Assembly: GCF_004367745.1 (NCBI RefSeq)
Contig: NZ_CP037993.1
Span: 2,170,001 to 2,234,000 of the forward strand
Source: Herbaspirillum huttiense
GTDB taxonomy: Bacteria; Pseudomonadota; Gammaproteobacteria; Burkholderiales; Burkholderiaceae_D
Direction: 5' to 3'
DNA length: 64,000 nt
The notes beneath the pieces were generated by a model. It was not told the origin of the DNA, did no database searches, and was given only the letters and a program-made list of their open reading frames with translations. How positions within the stretch are numbered: position 1 is the first letter of the stretch; the number at the start of each line of letters is the position of its first letter. A program made the position numbers and the translations under genes. This document shows, piece after piece, positions 1 to 10,758 of this stretch.

Positions 1-1170
1 CTGACGCCAGAAACCTTCATCCATCGCGATCAGACCGCCCAGAAAGGGCGGGGCGCGGTCACCAACCTGCGTGGGCGCTATGAATCGGTGGCGCGGGAAG
101 AGTTCGACGATGGCTGGCAGTCCGTCCGTTTTGCCGAGTCCCGGCCGCAGGCGGCTGAGAGCCCGGAGGAGGATGAGCCCCCCCGCCTGAAGACCATCGT
201 CACCGAGGAAGACGCCCGCTCCATCATCACCCGCAACAGCTCGCCGGATTTGCCGTTTTCGCTTTCGCTCAATCCCTACCGGGGCTGTGAGCACGGCTGC
301 ATCTATTGCTTCGCCCGGCCCTCGCACAGCTACCTGGGCCTGTCCCCTGGGCTGGATTTTGAAAGCCGGCTGGTGGCCAAGCGCAATGCCCCCGAGGTGC
401 TGCTGCGCGAACTGGCCAAGCCGTCCTATGAACCCGACACCATCACGGTGGGCATCAATACCGACGCCTACCAGCCCATCGAGCGCGAGCGCCAGCTGAC
501 CCGGCGCATCCTGCAGATCCTGCACGATTGCGAGAACCCGGTGGCGCTCATCACCAAGTCCTCGCTGATTGAGCGCGATATCGATCTGCTGGCCCCCATG
601 GCGGCCAAAGGGCAGGCCATCGTCGCGGTGACGATTACCACGCTGGATGCGGCCATCGCGCGCACGCTGGAGCCACGCGCAGCCAGCCCGGCGCGGCGAT
701 TGCGGGTGATCCGCACGCTGGCCGAGGCGGGCATTCCGGTGAGCGTGTCGATTGCGCCGGTGATCCCCTTCGTCACCGAACCGGACCTGGAACGCGTCAT
801 GGAAGCGGCCGTGGAGGCCGGGGCGCGCCAGGCGGGCTACATCGTGCTGCGCCTGCCCTGGGAAGTCAGCCCGCTGTTTCGCCAGTGGCTGCAGGCACAT
901 TTCCCCGACCGTGCGGCGCGAGTGATGAACCGCATCCAGGACATGCGCGGCGGCAAGGATTACGACGCCGATTTCGCCACCCGCATGCGCGGCACCGGGG
1001 TCTGGGCCGATTTGCTGCATCAGCGCTTCGAGAAGGCCAGCCGGCGCCTGGGAATCGATCATCGCAATCGGGCTTTTGCTACCCTGGATGCCAGCCGCTT
1101 CAAGCGGCCAATGGTGGTGCCGGCGGGGCAGGGGCGCTCGGCGGGCGATGCCCAGCTGGATTTGTTCTGA
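1..1170 (+). CDS. PA0069-family radical SAM protein (5' end outside window)
   Basis: The reading frame is open from base 1, and the codons before the first internal GTG (position 88) encode KGRGAVTNLRGRYESV, a typical N-terminal segment of this family, so the true start lies before the window. The radical SAM cluster motif C-X3-C-X2-C is visible at the codons starting 286, 298 and 307 (CEHGCIYC). These cysteines are expected to bind a 4Fe-4S cluster that cleaves S-adenosylmethionine. The family is related to the SplB-like 'DNA repair photolyase' group, but its substrate is unknown. The C-terminal part is conserved family sequence ending FKRPMVVP...LDLF. It is probably cytoplasmic. The next gene starts about 58 bases downstream on the same strand. 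Confidence 0.88.
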   Translation: MTPETFIHRDQTAQKGRGAVTNLRGRYESVAREEFDDGWQSVRFAESRPQAAESPEEDEPPRLKTIVTEEDARSIITRNSSPDLPFSLSLNPYRGCEHGCIYCFARPSHSYLGLSPGLDFESRLVAKRNAPEVLLRELAKPSYEPDTITVGINTDAYQPIERERQLTRRILQILHDCENPVALITKSSLIERDIDLLAPMAAKGQAIVAVTITTLDAAIARTLEPRAASPARRLRVIRTLAEAGIPVSVSIAPVIPFVTEPDLERVMEAAVEAGARQAGYIVLRLPWEVSPLFRQWLQAHFPDRAARVMNRIQDMRGGKDYDADFATRMRGTGVWADLLHQRFEKASRRLGIDHRNRAFATLDASRFKRPMVVPAGQGRSAGDAQLDLF

Positions 1171-1228
1171 GGCAGACGGCCGGCGGCTGGTAAGATCCGC
1201 GTTTTAGTCCGTTTCTTCACTTCTCTGC

Positions 1229-2554
1229 ATGCACACTCTGGAACAACTGCGCAGCGGCGCGCTGGAAGGCATTACCCGCCTGTCTCTCTCGTGCGGCCTG
1301 CGCGAATTCCCGCCAGAAATCTTCACCCTGGCTGAAACCCTTGAGATTCTGGACCTCAGCGGCAACGAACTGACTGCCTTGCCCGACGACCTGCCGCGTT
1401 TGCACCGGCTGCGCATCGTCTTCTGTTCCGACAATCCCTTCACCGAATTGCCCGCCGTACTGGGACGCTGTCCGTCGCTGGAGATGATCGGATTCAAGGC
1501 CAACCGGATCGAGCACGTTCCTGCCGAATCGCTGCCACCCACGCTGCGCTGGCTGGTGCTGACCGACAACCGCATTGAACAGCTGCCATCGAGCATCGGG
1601 CAGTGCCCCCGCCTGCAGAAGCTGATGCTGGCGGGTAACCGCTTACGCACGCTGCCGCCGGAACTGGCGGCCTGCCGCAACCTGGAACTGCTGCGCCTGT
1701 CGGCCAATGCGCTGGAGGCGTTTCCGCATTGGCTGCTGACCCTGCCACGCCTGAGCTGGCTGGCCATGGCGGGCAATCCCTGGTGTGAAGCGGTGGAGGA
1801 AACGGCGGACCGCAACGCGCAAGTCGCGGCCATCGATTGGGATGATCTGGCCTTGGGCGAAAAGCTGGGGGAAGGCGCCTCCGGTGTGATCCACGCTGCC
1901 CGCTGGACCGTGGAAGACAGGTCGCAGCCATTGGCGGTAAAACTCTTCAAGGGCGCGGTCACCAGCGATGGACTGCCCGAGCGCGAGATGGCGGCCTGCA
2001 TCATGGCCGGCAGTCATCGCGGGTTGATACCCGTGCTGGGCCGGCTGCAAGGGCATCCGCAAGCGGTGCAGGGATTGGTGATGCCGCTGATCGATCCCGA
2101 TTTCAAGGTGCTGGCCGGTCCGCCCAGCCTGCAATCCTGTACGCGCGATGTGTATGCGCAAGGCTTCACGCTCGCCTGGAGTCAAGTGATCGCCATCGCA
2201 CGCGATATCGCCTCGGCAGCCGCCCACCTGCATGCACAGGGCATCGTTCATGGCGACCTCTATGGTCACAACATCCTGCATCGGGATGGCGAAGCCCTGC
2301 TTGGCGATTTCGGCGCGGCCTGGTTCTACGATGTCCAACAGCCGCATGCCTGGGGCGTGCAGGCCATGGAAGTGCGGGCCTATGGTTGTCTGCTGGAAGA
2401 GTTGCTGGCGCATGGCCAGCCGGAAGATGAGGCCGGCAAGAAGCAGCGTGCCGCCCTGGCCGGGGTGCGCCAGGCTTGCCAGAGCGCGGATGCTGCCGCA
2501 CGGCCGCATTTCGAGGCCATCGTGGCCATGCTGGACAATCTGACTGCAGACTGA
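1229..2554 (+). CDS. Leucine-rich-repeat protein kinase
   Basis: Residues about 15-185 form a row of leucine-rich repeats of the LxxLxLxxNxLxxLP type. Residues about 205-441 form a eukaryotic-like Ser/Thr kinase domain: a glycine loop GEGASG (214-219), a lysine in AVKLFKG (K238), a catalytic loop HGDLYGHN (341-348) and the DFG triad (360-362). The loop has HGD instead of the usual HRD, but the catalytic Asp and Asn are kept, so activity is plausible. There is no signal peptide or membrane segment, so it is probably cytoplasmic unless secreted by a specialised route. The LRR part may choose the partner protein; the substrate is unknown. Its end faces the smr-type gene with only 8 bases between the stops. 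Confidence 0.85.
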   Translation: MHTLEQLRSGALEGITRLSLSCGLREFPPEIFTLAETLEILDLSGNELTALPDDLPRLHRLRIVFCSDNPFTELPAVLGRCPSLEMIGFKANRIEHVPAESLPPTLRWLVLTDNRIEQLPSSIGQCPRLQKLMLAGNRLRTLPPELAACRNLELLRLSANALEAFPHWLLTLPRLSWLAMAGNPWCEAVEETADRNAQVAAIDWDDLALGEKLGEGASGVIHAARWTVEDRSQPLAVKLFKGAVTSDGLPEREMAACIMAGSHRGLIPVLGRLQGHPQAVQGLVMPLIDPDFKVLAGPPSLQSCTRDVYAQGFTLAWSQVIAIARDIASAAAHLHAQGIVHGDLYGHNILHRDGEALLGDFGAAWFYDVQQPHAWGVQAMEVRAYGCLLEELLAHGQPEDEAGKKQRAALAGVRQACQSADAAARPHFEAIVAMLDNLTAD

Positions 2555-2562
2555 AGCGGCGT

Positions 2563-3216
2563 TCAGGCCCGTTCGCTCGAACGCAGCAGCACCACCAGCG
2601 CGCCCGCACCGCCATCGGCTGCGCGCGCCTGGCAGAAGGCCATCACTTCATCCCTCTGCGCCAGCCAGTTGCGGACCTTGTGCTTGAGCACGGGCTCCTT
2701 GTTCACCGAACCGAGTCCCTTGCCGTGGATCACCCGCACGCAGCGCAGGCCGCGGCGGCGTGACTGGCGCAAGAATTCACCCAATGCTTCACGCGCCTGG
2801 TCGCGGCGATAGCCGTGCAGGTCCAGCTGGGCCTGGATCACCCAGTTGCCGCGCCGCAGCTTGCTCAAGACATCCATGCCCACGCCGGGGCGGGCGAAAC
2901 TGAGGTTTTCGTCGCTGTCCATGAGCGTGTCGACGGTGAATTCGTCGGACAGCGACTCCAGCAGCGCGGCCTGTTCATCGGCCAGGTGCTGGCGGGGAAT
3001 GGGGAGGGGAGGTTCCGGCAGGTAATGGGCCTTGTCGACCACTTCGGGACGCAAGGGCGCCACCTGTCCGATGCTGTTGCGGAAGATGTTGGCTTCCTCG
3101 CGGGCTGCCGCTTCCTGGCGCTGGCGCTCGGCCAAGGCCAGCGCGCGCGCTTTTTCCTGTTCCTGCAGATCGCGGCGCAATCCCTGGAGCGCCGAGAAAT
3201 CCTTCATTGTCGCCAT
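2563..3216 (-). CDS. Smr/MutS2-C-type domain protein
   Basis: The N-terminal third is charged and likely helical, rich in Arg, Glu, Gln and Ala. The C-terminal half is an Smr domain recognised by LDLHGYRRDQAR and the RVIHGKGLGS segment. Smr domains bind nucleic acid and some have nuclease activity on branched or collided-ribosome RNA; for this stand-alone proteobacterial form (SmrA/SmrB-like) the role is inferred from family only. Three candidate starts lie close together (GTG at 3225, ATG at 3216, ATG at 3207). The ATG at 3216 is preferred because a GGGTGG purine stretch lies just before it. It converges with the LRR kinase gene. Confidence 0.85.
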   Translation of the reverse strand: MATMKDFSALQGLRRDLQEQEKARALALAERQRQEAAAREEANIFRNSIGQVAPLRPEVVDKAHYLPEPPLPIPRQHLADEQAALLESLSDEFTVDTLMDSDENLSFARPGVGMDVLSKLRRGNWVIQAQLDLHGYRRDQAREALGEFLRQSRRRGLRCVRVIHGKGLGSVNKEPVLKHKVRNWLAQRDEVMAFCQARAADGGAGALVVLLRSSERA

Positions 3217-3283
3217 GACAGCCACCCAACCCTGTAGCGTATTGTTCCCTGAGTGACTACTTTAGCAGAAGCGGGCGAGCTCT

Positions 3284-3625
3284 TCAGCCGCAGGCGACCT
3301 TGATGATCACCAAGCCCGGATCGACGTGCAGATTGAGGCGGCGCGGGTTGAAGTCCATGGTGGCGGCGTCATCGGGTTTGAGTACGCGGATCTCGGTGGC
3401 ACCGGATTCGGCCAGTGCCTGGCGCTCCACGTAGCCGCTGTAGTTCTCGCCGATCAGGTGATCGGCACGCGAGGCATCGCATTGGCCGGCCGTCGCGTCG
3501 GCCACCGGGGTTTCGCGGGAAGCGCTGCAGGCGACCAGCACGGCACCCAGGCTCATGGTGGCCAGCACGGCCTTGAGCACCGGCGAGCGGCGACCGTCGC
3601 GGGAAGGGGATGAGTAATAGGGCAC
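3284..3625 (-). CDS. I78-type peptidase inhibitor lipoprotein
   Basis: The mature part (CDASRADHLIGENYSGY... and a C-terminal LHVDPGLVIIKVACG) matches the I78 peptidase-inhibitor family, whose members are small exported proteins of about 100 residues with two conserved Cys. A lipobox LVAC lies in the N-terminal hydrophobic stretch, so this is probably a lipoprotein. The start is chosen as GTG at 3625, which has GAGGA seven to eight bases upstream. A longer ATG frame from 3703 would begin inside the trxB terminator hairpin, so it is unlikely. The target protease is unknown. The gene follows trxB on the same strand but is separated from it by the terminator. Confidence 0.75.
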   Translation of the reverse strand: MPYYSSPSRDGRRSPVLKAVLATMSLGAVLVACSASRETPVADATAGQCDASRADHLIGENYSGYVERQALAESGATEIRVLKPDDAATMDFNPRRLNLHVDPGLVIIKVACG

Positions 3626-3675
3626 GATGCTTTCCTCGGTCTTGATGATTCTGATATGGGATTGCTCGAGTGAAA

Positions 3676-3711
3676 CAAAAAAGCCGGGACGACAACTCGT
3701 CACCGGCTTTT
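3676..3711 (-). terminator. Rho-independent terminator of trxB
   Basis: Read on the minus strand, AAAAGCCGG pairs with CCGGCTTTT around an inner GACGA/TCGTC stem, followed by a run of T. It lies about 60 bases after the trxB stop codon. Confidence 0.85.
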
Positions 3712-3769
3712 GGAGTGCCCGTTGCGTTGCGAGTTCTCGCAGCGCAGCATTTTACATCTCTTTACCTGC

Positions 3770-5118
<1,349 letters not shown>

Positions 5119-7467
5119 ATGTCCAAGACGAGTCAAGCCCACATCCGCACCAACAAGACGCCGGCACCTCCCATGCCCAACCGTCTGGTACGGCTGTTAT
5201 CGGAGGCGCGCTGGCTGGCGCTGGCGGCCTTGCTGGCCTATCTGGCGCTGATCCTGCTGAGCTATGGCAAGACCGACCCTGGCTGGTCGGTGGCCAGCTC
5301 GGTACCGCGCGTGGGCAACTGGGGCGGCCGCGTCGGCGCCTGGATGGCCGACTTGCTGCTCTACATCTTCGGGCTCTCGGCCTGGTGGTGGTGCGTCTTG
5401 CTGGGGCGCTCGGTGTGGACCGGCTACCGGCGCCTGTCGAACCGCTTCCTGGTGGCCCAGCCGGTGGAACCGGAACACCACCAGGAGCCGCTGATCCGTG
5501 CAGTCGGCTTCGTCTTCATGCTGACTGGCAGCATGGGCATCGAATTCACCCGCATGCAGCGCTTTGCGCCCAAGCTGCCGCATTCTTCCGGTGGCGTGCT
5601 GGGCGAGATGATCGGTTCGGCCATGCAGCCGACCTTCGGCTTCACGGGCTCCACCTTGTTGCTGTTGCTGCTGTTCGGGCTGGGCTTTTCGCTGCTGTTC
5701 CAGGTGTCCTGGCTGGCGGCGGTGGAACGCATCGGCGGCATGATCGAAGATGGCCTGTTCTGGGTGCGCGACTTCTTCGCCGCCCGTGCCGATCGCCGCG
5801 CCGGCCAGGAAGCCGCCGTCAAGCGCGAGGAAACCGTGGTGCAGGAACGCGCCAAGATCGTCGAGGCGCCGCCGATCCGCATCGAGCCGCAAATCGTGGA
5901 GGTGCAGAAATCCGACCGCGTCCAGAAGGAGAAGCAGACCAGCCTCTTCGATGACCTCAACAGCGAGTTGCCGCCGTTGTCGCTGCTGGATGAAGCACCG
6001 CCTGCACAGCAGACCGTCTCGGTGGAAACCCTGGAATTCACCAGCCGCCTGATCGAAAAGAAACTGGCCGACTTCGGTGTCGAGGTCAAGGTGGTGGCGG
6101 CCTATCCCGGCCCGGTGATCACCCGTTATGAAATCGAACCGGCCACGGGCGTGAAGGGCAGCCAGATCGTCAACCTGGCGCGCGACCTGGCGCGTTCGCT
6201 GTCGCTGACGTCGATTCGCGTGGTGGAAGTCATCCAGGGCAAGAATTTCATGGGCCTGGAGCTGCCCAATCCCAAGCGCCAGATCGTGCGCCTGACCGAG
6301 ATCCTCGGCTCCAAGGTCTACAACGACAGCCATTCCAGCCTGACCGTGGCGCTGGGCAAGGACATTGCCGGCAACCCGGTGGTGGCCGACCTGGCCAAGA
6401 TGCCGCACTTGCTGGTGGCCGGTACCACCGGTTCGGGCAAGTCGGTGGGGATCAATGCCACCATTCTTTCGCTGCTGTACAAATCCTCGCCGCGCCAGGT
6501 GCGCCTGATCCTGATCGATCCCAAGATGCTGGAATTGTCGATCTACGAAGGCATTCCGCACCTGCTGGCGCCGGTGGTGACCGACATGCGCCAGGCCGGC
6601 CACGCCCTGAACTGGGCGGTGGAAGAGATGGAGCGCCGCTACAAGAAGATGTCCAAGCTGGGCGTGCGCAACCTGGCCGGTTACAACCAGAAGATCATCG
6701 ATGCCGAGAAGCGCGGCGAGAAGATCCCCAATCCTTTCAGCCTCACCCCGGATGCGCCGGAACCGCTGGAGCAGCTGGAAACCATCGTCATCATCATCGA
6801 CGAGCTGGCCGACCTGATGATGGTGGTGGGCAAGAAGGTGGAAGAATTGATCGCCCGCATCGCCCAGAAGGCGCGCGCGGCCGGCATCCACCTGATCCTG
6901 GCCACGCAGCGCCCGTCAGTGGACGTCATCACCGGCCTGATCAAGGCCAACGTGCCTACGCGGATTGCCTTCCAGGTCTCGTCCAAGATCGACTCCCGCA
7001 CCATCCTTGACCAGATGGGCGCCGAAGCCTTGCTGGGCATGGGTGACATGCTCTACAACCCGCCTGGCACGGCCTTGCCGGTGCGGGTGCACGGTGCCTT
7101 CGTCTCGGATGATGAAGTGCATCGCGTGGTGGAGCACCTGAAAGCCCAGGGGGAACCGAATTACATCGAGGGCATCCTAGAGGGAGGCGTGCTGGAGGAC
7201 GCTGACGGTGGCGGTGGCGGTGGCAGCGGTGCTGCGGCCGGTGCCGGTGGCGGCGAAGGCGACGAGATGTACGACCAGGCCGTGGCCGTGGTCCTGAAAC
7301 ATCGCCGGGCCTCGATCTCGCTGGTGCAGCGTCACCTGCGCATCGGCTACAACCGCGCGGCACGCTTGCTGGAGCAGATGGAGCAAAGCGGCCTGGTCTC
7401 CACCATGCAATCCAATGGCAACCGTGAAATCCTGGTGCCGGCAGGTGCCGGCGACGCGGCTGAATAA
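5119..7467 (+). CDS. ftsK: DNA translocase FtsK
   Basis: FtsK is the membrane-anchored hexameric motor that pumps DNA at the division septum and helps resolve chromosome dimers. The first ~210 residues contain four or more hydrophobic segments, followed by a short charged linker. The motor domain carries Walker A GTTGSGKS at 435-442 and Walker B IIIIDE at 557-562. A Gly/Ala-rich linker near residues 694-712 joins it to the C-terminal winged-helix gamma domain ([20 protein letters not shown]), which reads the KOPS sequences. The ATG at 5119 is chosen because GGAAG lies six bases before it; an in-frame ATG at 5089 lacks this. lolA follows on the same strand. Confidence 0.96.
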   Translation: MSKTSQAHIRTNKTPAPPMPNRLVRLLSEARWLALAALLAYLALILLSYGKTDPGWSVASSVPRVGNWGGRVGAWMADLLLYIFGLSAWWWCVLLGRSVWTGYRRLSNRFLVAQPVEPEHHQEPLIRAVGFVFMLTGSMGIEFTRMQRFAPKLPHSSGGVLGEMIGSAMQPTFGFTGSTLLLLLLFGLGFSLLFQVSWLAAVERIGGMIEDGLFWVRDFFAARADRRAGQEAAVKREETVVQERAKIVEAPPIRIEPQIVEVQKSDRVQKEKQTSLFDDLNSELPPLSLLDEAPPAQQTVSVETLEFTSRLIEKKLADFGVEVKVVAAYPGPVITRYEIEPATGVKGSQIVNLARDLARSLSLTSIRVVEVIQGKNFMGLELPNPKRQIVRLTEILGSKVYNDSHSSLTVALGKDIAGNPVVADLAKMPHLLVAGTTGSGKSVGINATILSLLYKSSPRQVRLILIDPKMLELSIYEGIPHLLAPVVTDMRQAGHALNWAVEEMERRYKKMSKLGVRNLAGYNQKIIDAEKRGEKIPNPFSLTPDAPEPLEQLETIVIIIDELADLMMVVGKKVEELIARIAQKARAAGIHLILATQRPSVDVITGLIKANVPTRIAFQVSSKIDSRTILDQMGAEALLGMGDMLYNPPGTALPVRVHGAFVSDDEVHRVVEHLKAQGEPNYIEGILEGGVLEDADGGGGGGSGAAAGAGGGEGDEMYDQAVAVVLKHRRASISLVQRHLRIGYNRAARLLEQMEQSGLVSTMQSNGNREILVPAGAGDAAE

Positions 7468-7526
7468 GCCGGGTTCCGATCCAGTGCGCGCCAGATTGCA
7501 TCCCGTCATCAACAGCACGCCCTGAA

Positions 7527-7566
7527 GGCCGGCCAATGTCGCGCCGGCCGCCACCTTGCAGGTGGC
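7527..7566 (+). other. Tandem hairpins between ftsK and lolA
   Basis: Two back-to-back inverted repeats are visible: GGCCGGC (7527-7533) with GCCGGCC (7543-7549), and GCCACC (7550-7555) with GGTGGC (7561-7566). There is no T run, so this is not a standard terminator. It may stabilise or space the ftsK and lolA messages. Confidence 0.4.
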
Positions 7567-7591
7567 ATCCGTCAAGAAGGAATCGAATAAC

Positions 7592-8305
7592 ATGGACAAT
7601 TCCAGAAACGCTTTCCGCTCGCGCACTGCGCAAGCCCGCACGTTCAACCTGCGCCGCCTGGTCATGGCGGCCGGTCTTTCGGCACTGGCGGTGGCCGGTG
7701 CCATCGCCATCACCGCGCTGACCCCGGGCCGCGCTTCGGCCGCCGCCCTGGACCAGTTCAAGCAGTTCGTCAGCAGCACGCAATCGGCCAAGGGGACTTT
7801 CACCCAGCGCATGGTGCGGGTCGAGAACGGCAGCTCCAAGGTGGTCAATACGTCCAGCGGCAGCTTCGTGTTTTCGCGTCCGGGCAAATTCATCTGGACC
7901 TACCAGAAGCCCTATGAGCAGGTGATCCAGGCTGATGGAGAAAAACTCTTCATCTACGACAAGGACCTCAACCAAGTCACCACCAAGAAACTGGGCAATG
8001 CGCTGGGCTCTTCGCCGGCTGCCATCCTTTTCGGCAGCAATGATCTGGAAAAAAACTTCACCCTGAAGGAAGCCGGCACCAAAGATGGCCTGGAATGGCT
8101 GCAAGCCGTGCCCAAGAGCAAGGACACGACCTTCGACAACATCGGCATTGGCCTGAAGAACGGCACGCCGGTGGCCATGGAACTGCATGATTCCTTTGGC
8201 CAGGTGTCGGTGCTGAGCTTCGACAGCTTCGAGAAGAATCCCCCGCTCAAGGGCAACAGCTTCAACTTCACCGTGCCGAAGGGTGCGGACGTGTTCGAGA
8301 ACTGA
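7592..8305 (+). CDS. lolA: Outer-membrane lipoprotein carrier protein LolA
   Basis: LolA is the periplasmic chaperone that takes lipoproteins from the LolCDE complex to LolB in the outer membrane. A long N-terminal signal peptide (hydrophobic core LVMAAGLSALAVAGAIAITA, cleavage near ASA-A) precedes the family fold with FTQRMVR, SGSFVFSRPGKFIWTYQKPYEQ and FIYDKDLNQVT. The ATG at 7592 has AAGAAGGA about ten bases upstream; an upstream TTG at 7556 is less likely. The mature length of about 190 residues is normal. The gene follows ftsK, a frequent order in proteobacteria, and ends at a shared terminator. Confidence 0.94.
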   Translation: MDNSRNAFRSRTAQARTFNLRRLVMAAGLSALAVAGAIAITALTPGRASAAALDQFKQFVSSTQSAKGTFTQRMVRVENGSSKVVNTSSGSFVFSRPGKFIWTYQKPYEQVIQADGEKLFIYDKDLNQVTTKKLGNALGSSPAAILFGSNDLEKNFTLKEAGTKDGLEWLQAVPKSKDTTFDNIGIGLKNGTPVAMELHDSFGQVSVLSFDSFEKNPPLKGNSFNFTVPKGADVFEN

Positions 8306-8325
8306 CCGGTATCCCCCTTCACGAC

Positions 8326-8362
8326 AAACAGCCCCGCAGGCTTGCGCTTGCGGGGCTGTTTT
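8326..8362. terminator. Bidirectional terminator lolA / fdxA
   Basis: GCCCCGCA pairs with TGCGGGGC around a loop of about ten bases, with A-rich sequence on the left and TTTT on the right. It lies between the convergent lolA and ferredoxin genes and can serve both. Confidence 0.88.
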
Positions 8363-8381
8363 CATGTGAGGGGCATGCGCC

Positions 8382-8720
8382 TCAGGGCTCGGGCATCTTC
8401 AGCAGGGGCAGCTTGTCGGCAACGTCCTTCCACTGCGCATGATCGGGCAGGGGCGGCTGGGCCTTGGTGATGGGTTTCCAGCCGGGCAGCTTGGCGAGGC
8501 GGGCGTTGAGGTCCTCGAAGTGGGACAGGGCGGCGGGCAGGTCAGTGGCATTGTAGATGGCGCCGACCGGGCATTCCGGTACGCACATGGAGCAGTCGAT
8601 GCAGCCGTCCGGATCGATGGCCAGGAAATTCGGGCCTTCCACGAAGCAGTCCATGGGGCAGACGCTGACGCAATCGGTGTACTTGCACTGGATACAGGAA
8701 TCGGTGACGACGAAGGGCAT
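8382..8720 (-). CDS. fdxA: Seven-iron ferredoxin FdxA
   Basis: This is a small soluble electron carrier with two iron-sulfur clusters. Cysteines at 9, 12, 17, 21 and 25 and at 40, 43, 46 and 50 show the 3Fe-4S plus 4Fe-4S arrangement of the FdxA type, with the second motif C-I-D-C-S-M-C-V-P-E-C-P. The C-terminal extension of about 55 residues is typical and brings the length to 112. The electron donor and acceptor cannot be told from context. The gene converges on lolA at a shared terminator and is divergent from rarA. Confidence 0.94.
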   Translation of the reverse strand: MPFVVTDSCIQCKYTDCVSVCPMDCFVEGPNFLAIDPDGCIDCSMCVPECPVGAIYNATDLPAALSHFEDLNARLAKLPGWKPITKAQPPLPDHAQWKDVADKLPLLKMPEP

Positions 8721-8990
8721 GGAAAGCAGGGGAAAGGGCAGGTAAAAGGGCGATGTGAAGTAAAACGCGCAGGCCGCATTTTAACCGCTGCGCCCGATGG
8801 CTGCAGGTGCAGCCCTTGATCGCGCCATCGCCCTCGCGGCGGCCTGCTGCGTTAGACTACGGCCTTTGGTGAACGCGCCTTGCAATCCGGCGCTGCGCCC
8901 GCATCCTGATGACTATGAACTTTATTTCCCTGGCCGCCCTGTGGCCGTCTTCTTTGCCTGTTGATTCCCGTTGCCTGCAGGAGGCTGCCC

Positions 8991-10295
8991 ATGGCTGACC
9001 TGTTTGCGCAAGAACCGACCGCGCCGCTGGCGGAGGCCCTGCGGCCGAAGACGCTGGACGAGGTGATCGGGCAGTCGCACCTGCTGGGCGAAGGCAAGCC
9101 GCTGCGTCTGGCCTTCCAGTCCGGCAAGCCGCATTCGATGATTTTCTGGGGGCCGCCGGGCGTGGGCAAGACCACGCTGGCGCGGCTCACGGCCACCGCC
9201 TTCGATTGCGAATTCATCGCGCTGTCGGCAGTGTTCTCGGGCGTGAAGGACATCCGCGCGGCCATGGAGCAGGCCGAGCAGAATCTGGCGATGGGCAAGC
9301 ACACCATCCTGTTCGTCGATGAAATCCATCGCTTCAACAAGTCGCAGCAGGATGCGCTGTTGCCCTATGCGGAAAGCGGGCTGGTGACCTTCATCGGTGC
9401 CACTACCGAGAATCCTTCCTTCGAGGTCAATTCGGCGCTGCTGTCGCGGGCGCAGGTCTATGTGCTCAAGTCGCTCACCGATGAGGAACTGAAGCAATTG
9501 CTCAAGCGTGCGCAGGACAAGGCGCTGGGCGACCTGCAGTTCGATGACCAAGCCACGGAAACGATCATCGGTTACGCCGATGGCGATGCGCGGCGGTTCC
9601 TGAACCTGCTGGAGCAGACCCAGACCGCCGCGCACACTACCGGTACCCAGGTGGTGACGGCGGAATTCCTGCAGAACGCCTTGACGCTCAACAGCCGCCG
9701 GTTCGACAAGGGCGGCGACAATTTCTACGATCAGATTTCAGCGCTGCACAAGTCGGTGCGCGGTTCGCATCCGGATGCGGCGTTGTACTGGTTGACGCGC
9801 ATGCTCGATGGCGGTGCCGATCCGCGCTATCTGTCGCGGCGCATCGTGCGCATGGCGTGGGAAGACATCGGCCTGGCCGACCCGCGCGCCATGCAGATCG
9901 CCAATGACGCGGCGCTGACCTATGAGCGGTTGGGCAGCCCCGAGGGCGAACTGGCGCTGGGGCAGGCGGTGATCTACCTGGCGGTGGCGGCCAAGAGCAA
10001 TGCCGGCTATAACGCCTACAACGCTGCGCGCGCTTTCGTGAAGCAGGACAAGAGCCGCGAAGTGCCGGTGCATCTGCGCAATGCGCCGACCAAGCTGATG
10101 AAGGAATTGGGGTATGGGCATGAATATCGGTATGCCCATGATGAGCCCAATGCTTATGCGGCGGGGGAGACTTATCTGCCCGACGGTATTGCCGAGCCGG
10201 GGTGGTATCAGCCTGTGCCGCGCGGGTTGGAAATCAAGATTGGTGAGAAGCTGACTCTGCTGAAGAAGTGGGATGAAGAAGCAGGGCAGAATTAA
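8991..10295 (+). CDS. rarA: Replication-associated recombination protein A (AAA+ ATPase)
   Basis: RarA (MgsA) is the bacterial relative of yeast Mgs1 and acts at stalled replication forks. Walker A GPPGVGKTT is at residues 54-62 and the Walker B DE at 110-111 in FVDEIHRFN. The AAA+ domain is followed by the family C-terminal oligomerisation domain (SVRGSHPDAALYWLTRML, LPDGIAEPGWYQPVPRG). The ATG at 8991 is chosen because CAGGAGG lies six bases before it; an in-frame ATG at 8961 has no such site. The 434 residues match the family. The gene ends at a strong terminator. Confidence 0.95.
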   Translation: MADLFAQEPTAPLAEALRPKTLDEVIGQSHLLGEGKPLRLAFQSGKPHSMIFWGPPGVGKTTLARLTATAFDCEFIALSAVFSGVKDIRAAMEQAEQNLAMGKHTILFVDEIHRFNKSQQDALLPYAESGLVTFIGATTENPSFEVNSALLSRAQVYVLKSLTDEELKQLLKRAQDKALGDLQFDDQATETIIGYADGDARRFLNLLEQTQTAAHTTGTQVVTAEFLQNALTLNSRRFDKGGDNFYDQISALHKSVRGSHPDAALYWLTRMLDGGADPRYLSRRIVRMAWEDIGLADPRAMQIANDAALTYERLGSPEGELALGQAVIYLAVAAKSNAGYNAYNAARAFVKQDKSREVPVHLRNAPTKLMKELGYGHEYRYAHDEPNAYAAGETYLPDGIAEPGWYQPVPRGLEIKIGEKLTLLKKWDEEAGQN

Positions 10296-10298
10296 GAA

Positions 10299-10324
10299 AA
10301 AAAGCACCTGATCAGGTGCTTTTT
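10299..10324. terminator. Bidirectional terminator rarA / H-NS gene
   Basis: A near-perfect palindrome AAAAAGCACCTGA-TCAGGTGCTTTTT has A and T runs on its two sides. It sits between the convergent rarA and H-NS-type genes. Confidence 0.92.
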
Positions 10325-10344
10325 CAACAAAGCGGGGCCGCCTT

Positions 10345-10674
10345 TCATCGATGAGATTTTCCCTTCACGCGATATTTCTCGATATCGCCGCCCGCATCCA
10401 TGATCTCCTTGACCCAGCTCGGCTTGCGGCCACGGGCAGCGCCTGACCAGGTGAGATCGCCATTTCGGTACATCACCACCGCCGTTTTGACTGCAGCTTT
10501 CTTGACGGTTTTCTTTCTGGCAGGCGCCAATCCAAGCTGTTCCGCTGTCAGACCGTATTCAGCGATTTGCTGCTTGATGCCGGTGATAACGCTTTCCAGT
10601 TCTTTTGCCTTCTGCTTTTCAGCCTGGTCTTGCAGCTTCTTGATTTGTGCTTGGAGATCTGCGTAACTTGTCAT
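10345..10674 (-). CDS. H-NS family nucleoid-associated protein
   Basis: The 109-residue protein has an N-terminal coiled coil rich in Lys, Gln and Glu (LQAQIKKLQDQAEKQKAKEL) for dimerisation and a C-terminal DNA-binding domain with the hallmark TWSGAARGRKPSWVKE. H-NS family proteins bind AT-rich, often foreign, DNA and silence it. The usual core W-S-G-R-G-R-x-P-x-W is slightly altered here to SGAARGRKPSW. It lies directly downstream of an AT-rich cassette on the same strand, which is exactly the kind of DNA it would bind; whether it acts there is not known. Confidence 0.92.
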   Translation of the reverse strand: MTSYADLQAQIKKLQDQAEKQKAKELESVITGIKQQIAEYGLTAEQLGLAPARKKTVKKAAVKTAVVMYRNGDLTWSGAARGRKPSWVKEIMDAGGDIEKYRVKGKSHR

Positions 10675-10758
10675 TTTTTTCCTTTAATGAAGGAGTGATC
10701 GGGTTGAAATTCACTACGCATCATTGATAGCTCTTTTTTGAGCCAAGTTGCTTAACTT

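Noticed and set aside
3626..3703. Longer N-terminus for the I78-type lipoprotein
   Set aside because: It begins inside the trxB terminator hairpin and pushes the signal peptide too far inward; GTG at 3625 with GAGGA is better.
7200..7260. GGTGGC repeat in ftsK as a possible unstable tandem repeat
   Set aside because: It encodes the normal Gly/Ala-rich linker before the gamma domain; codon bias explains the repeat.
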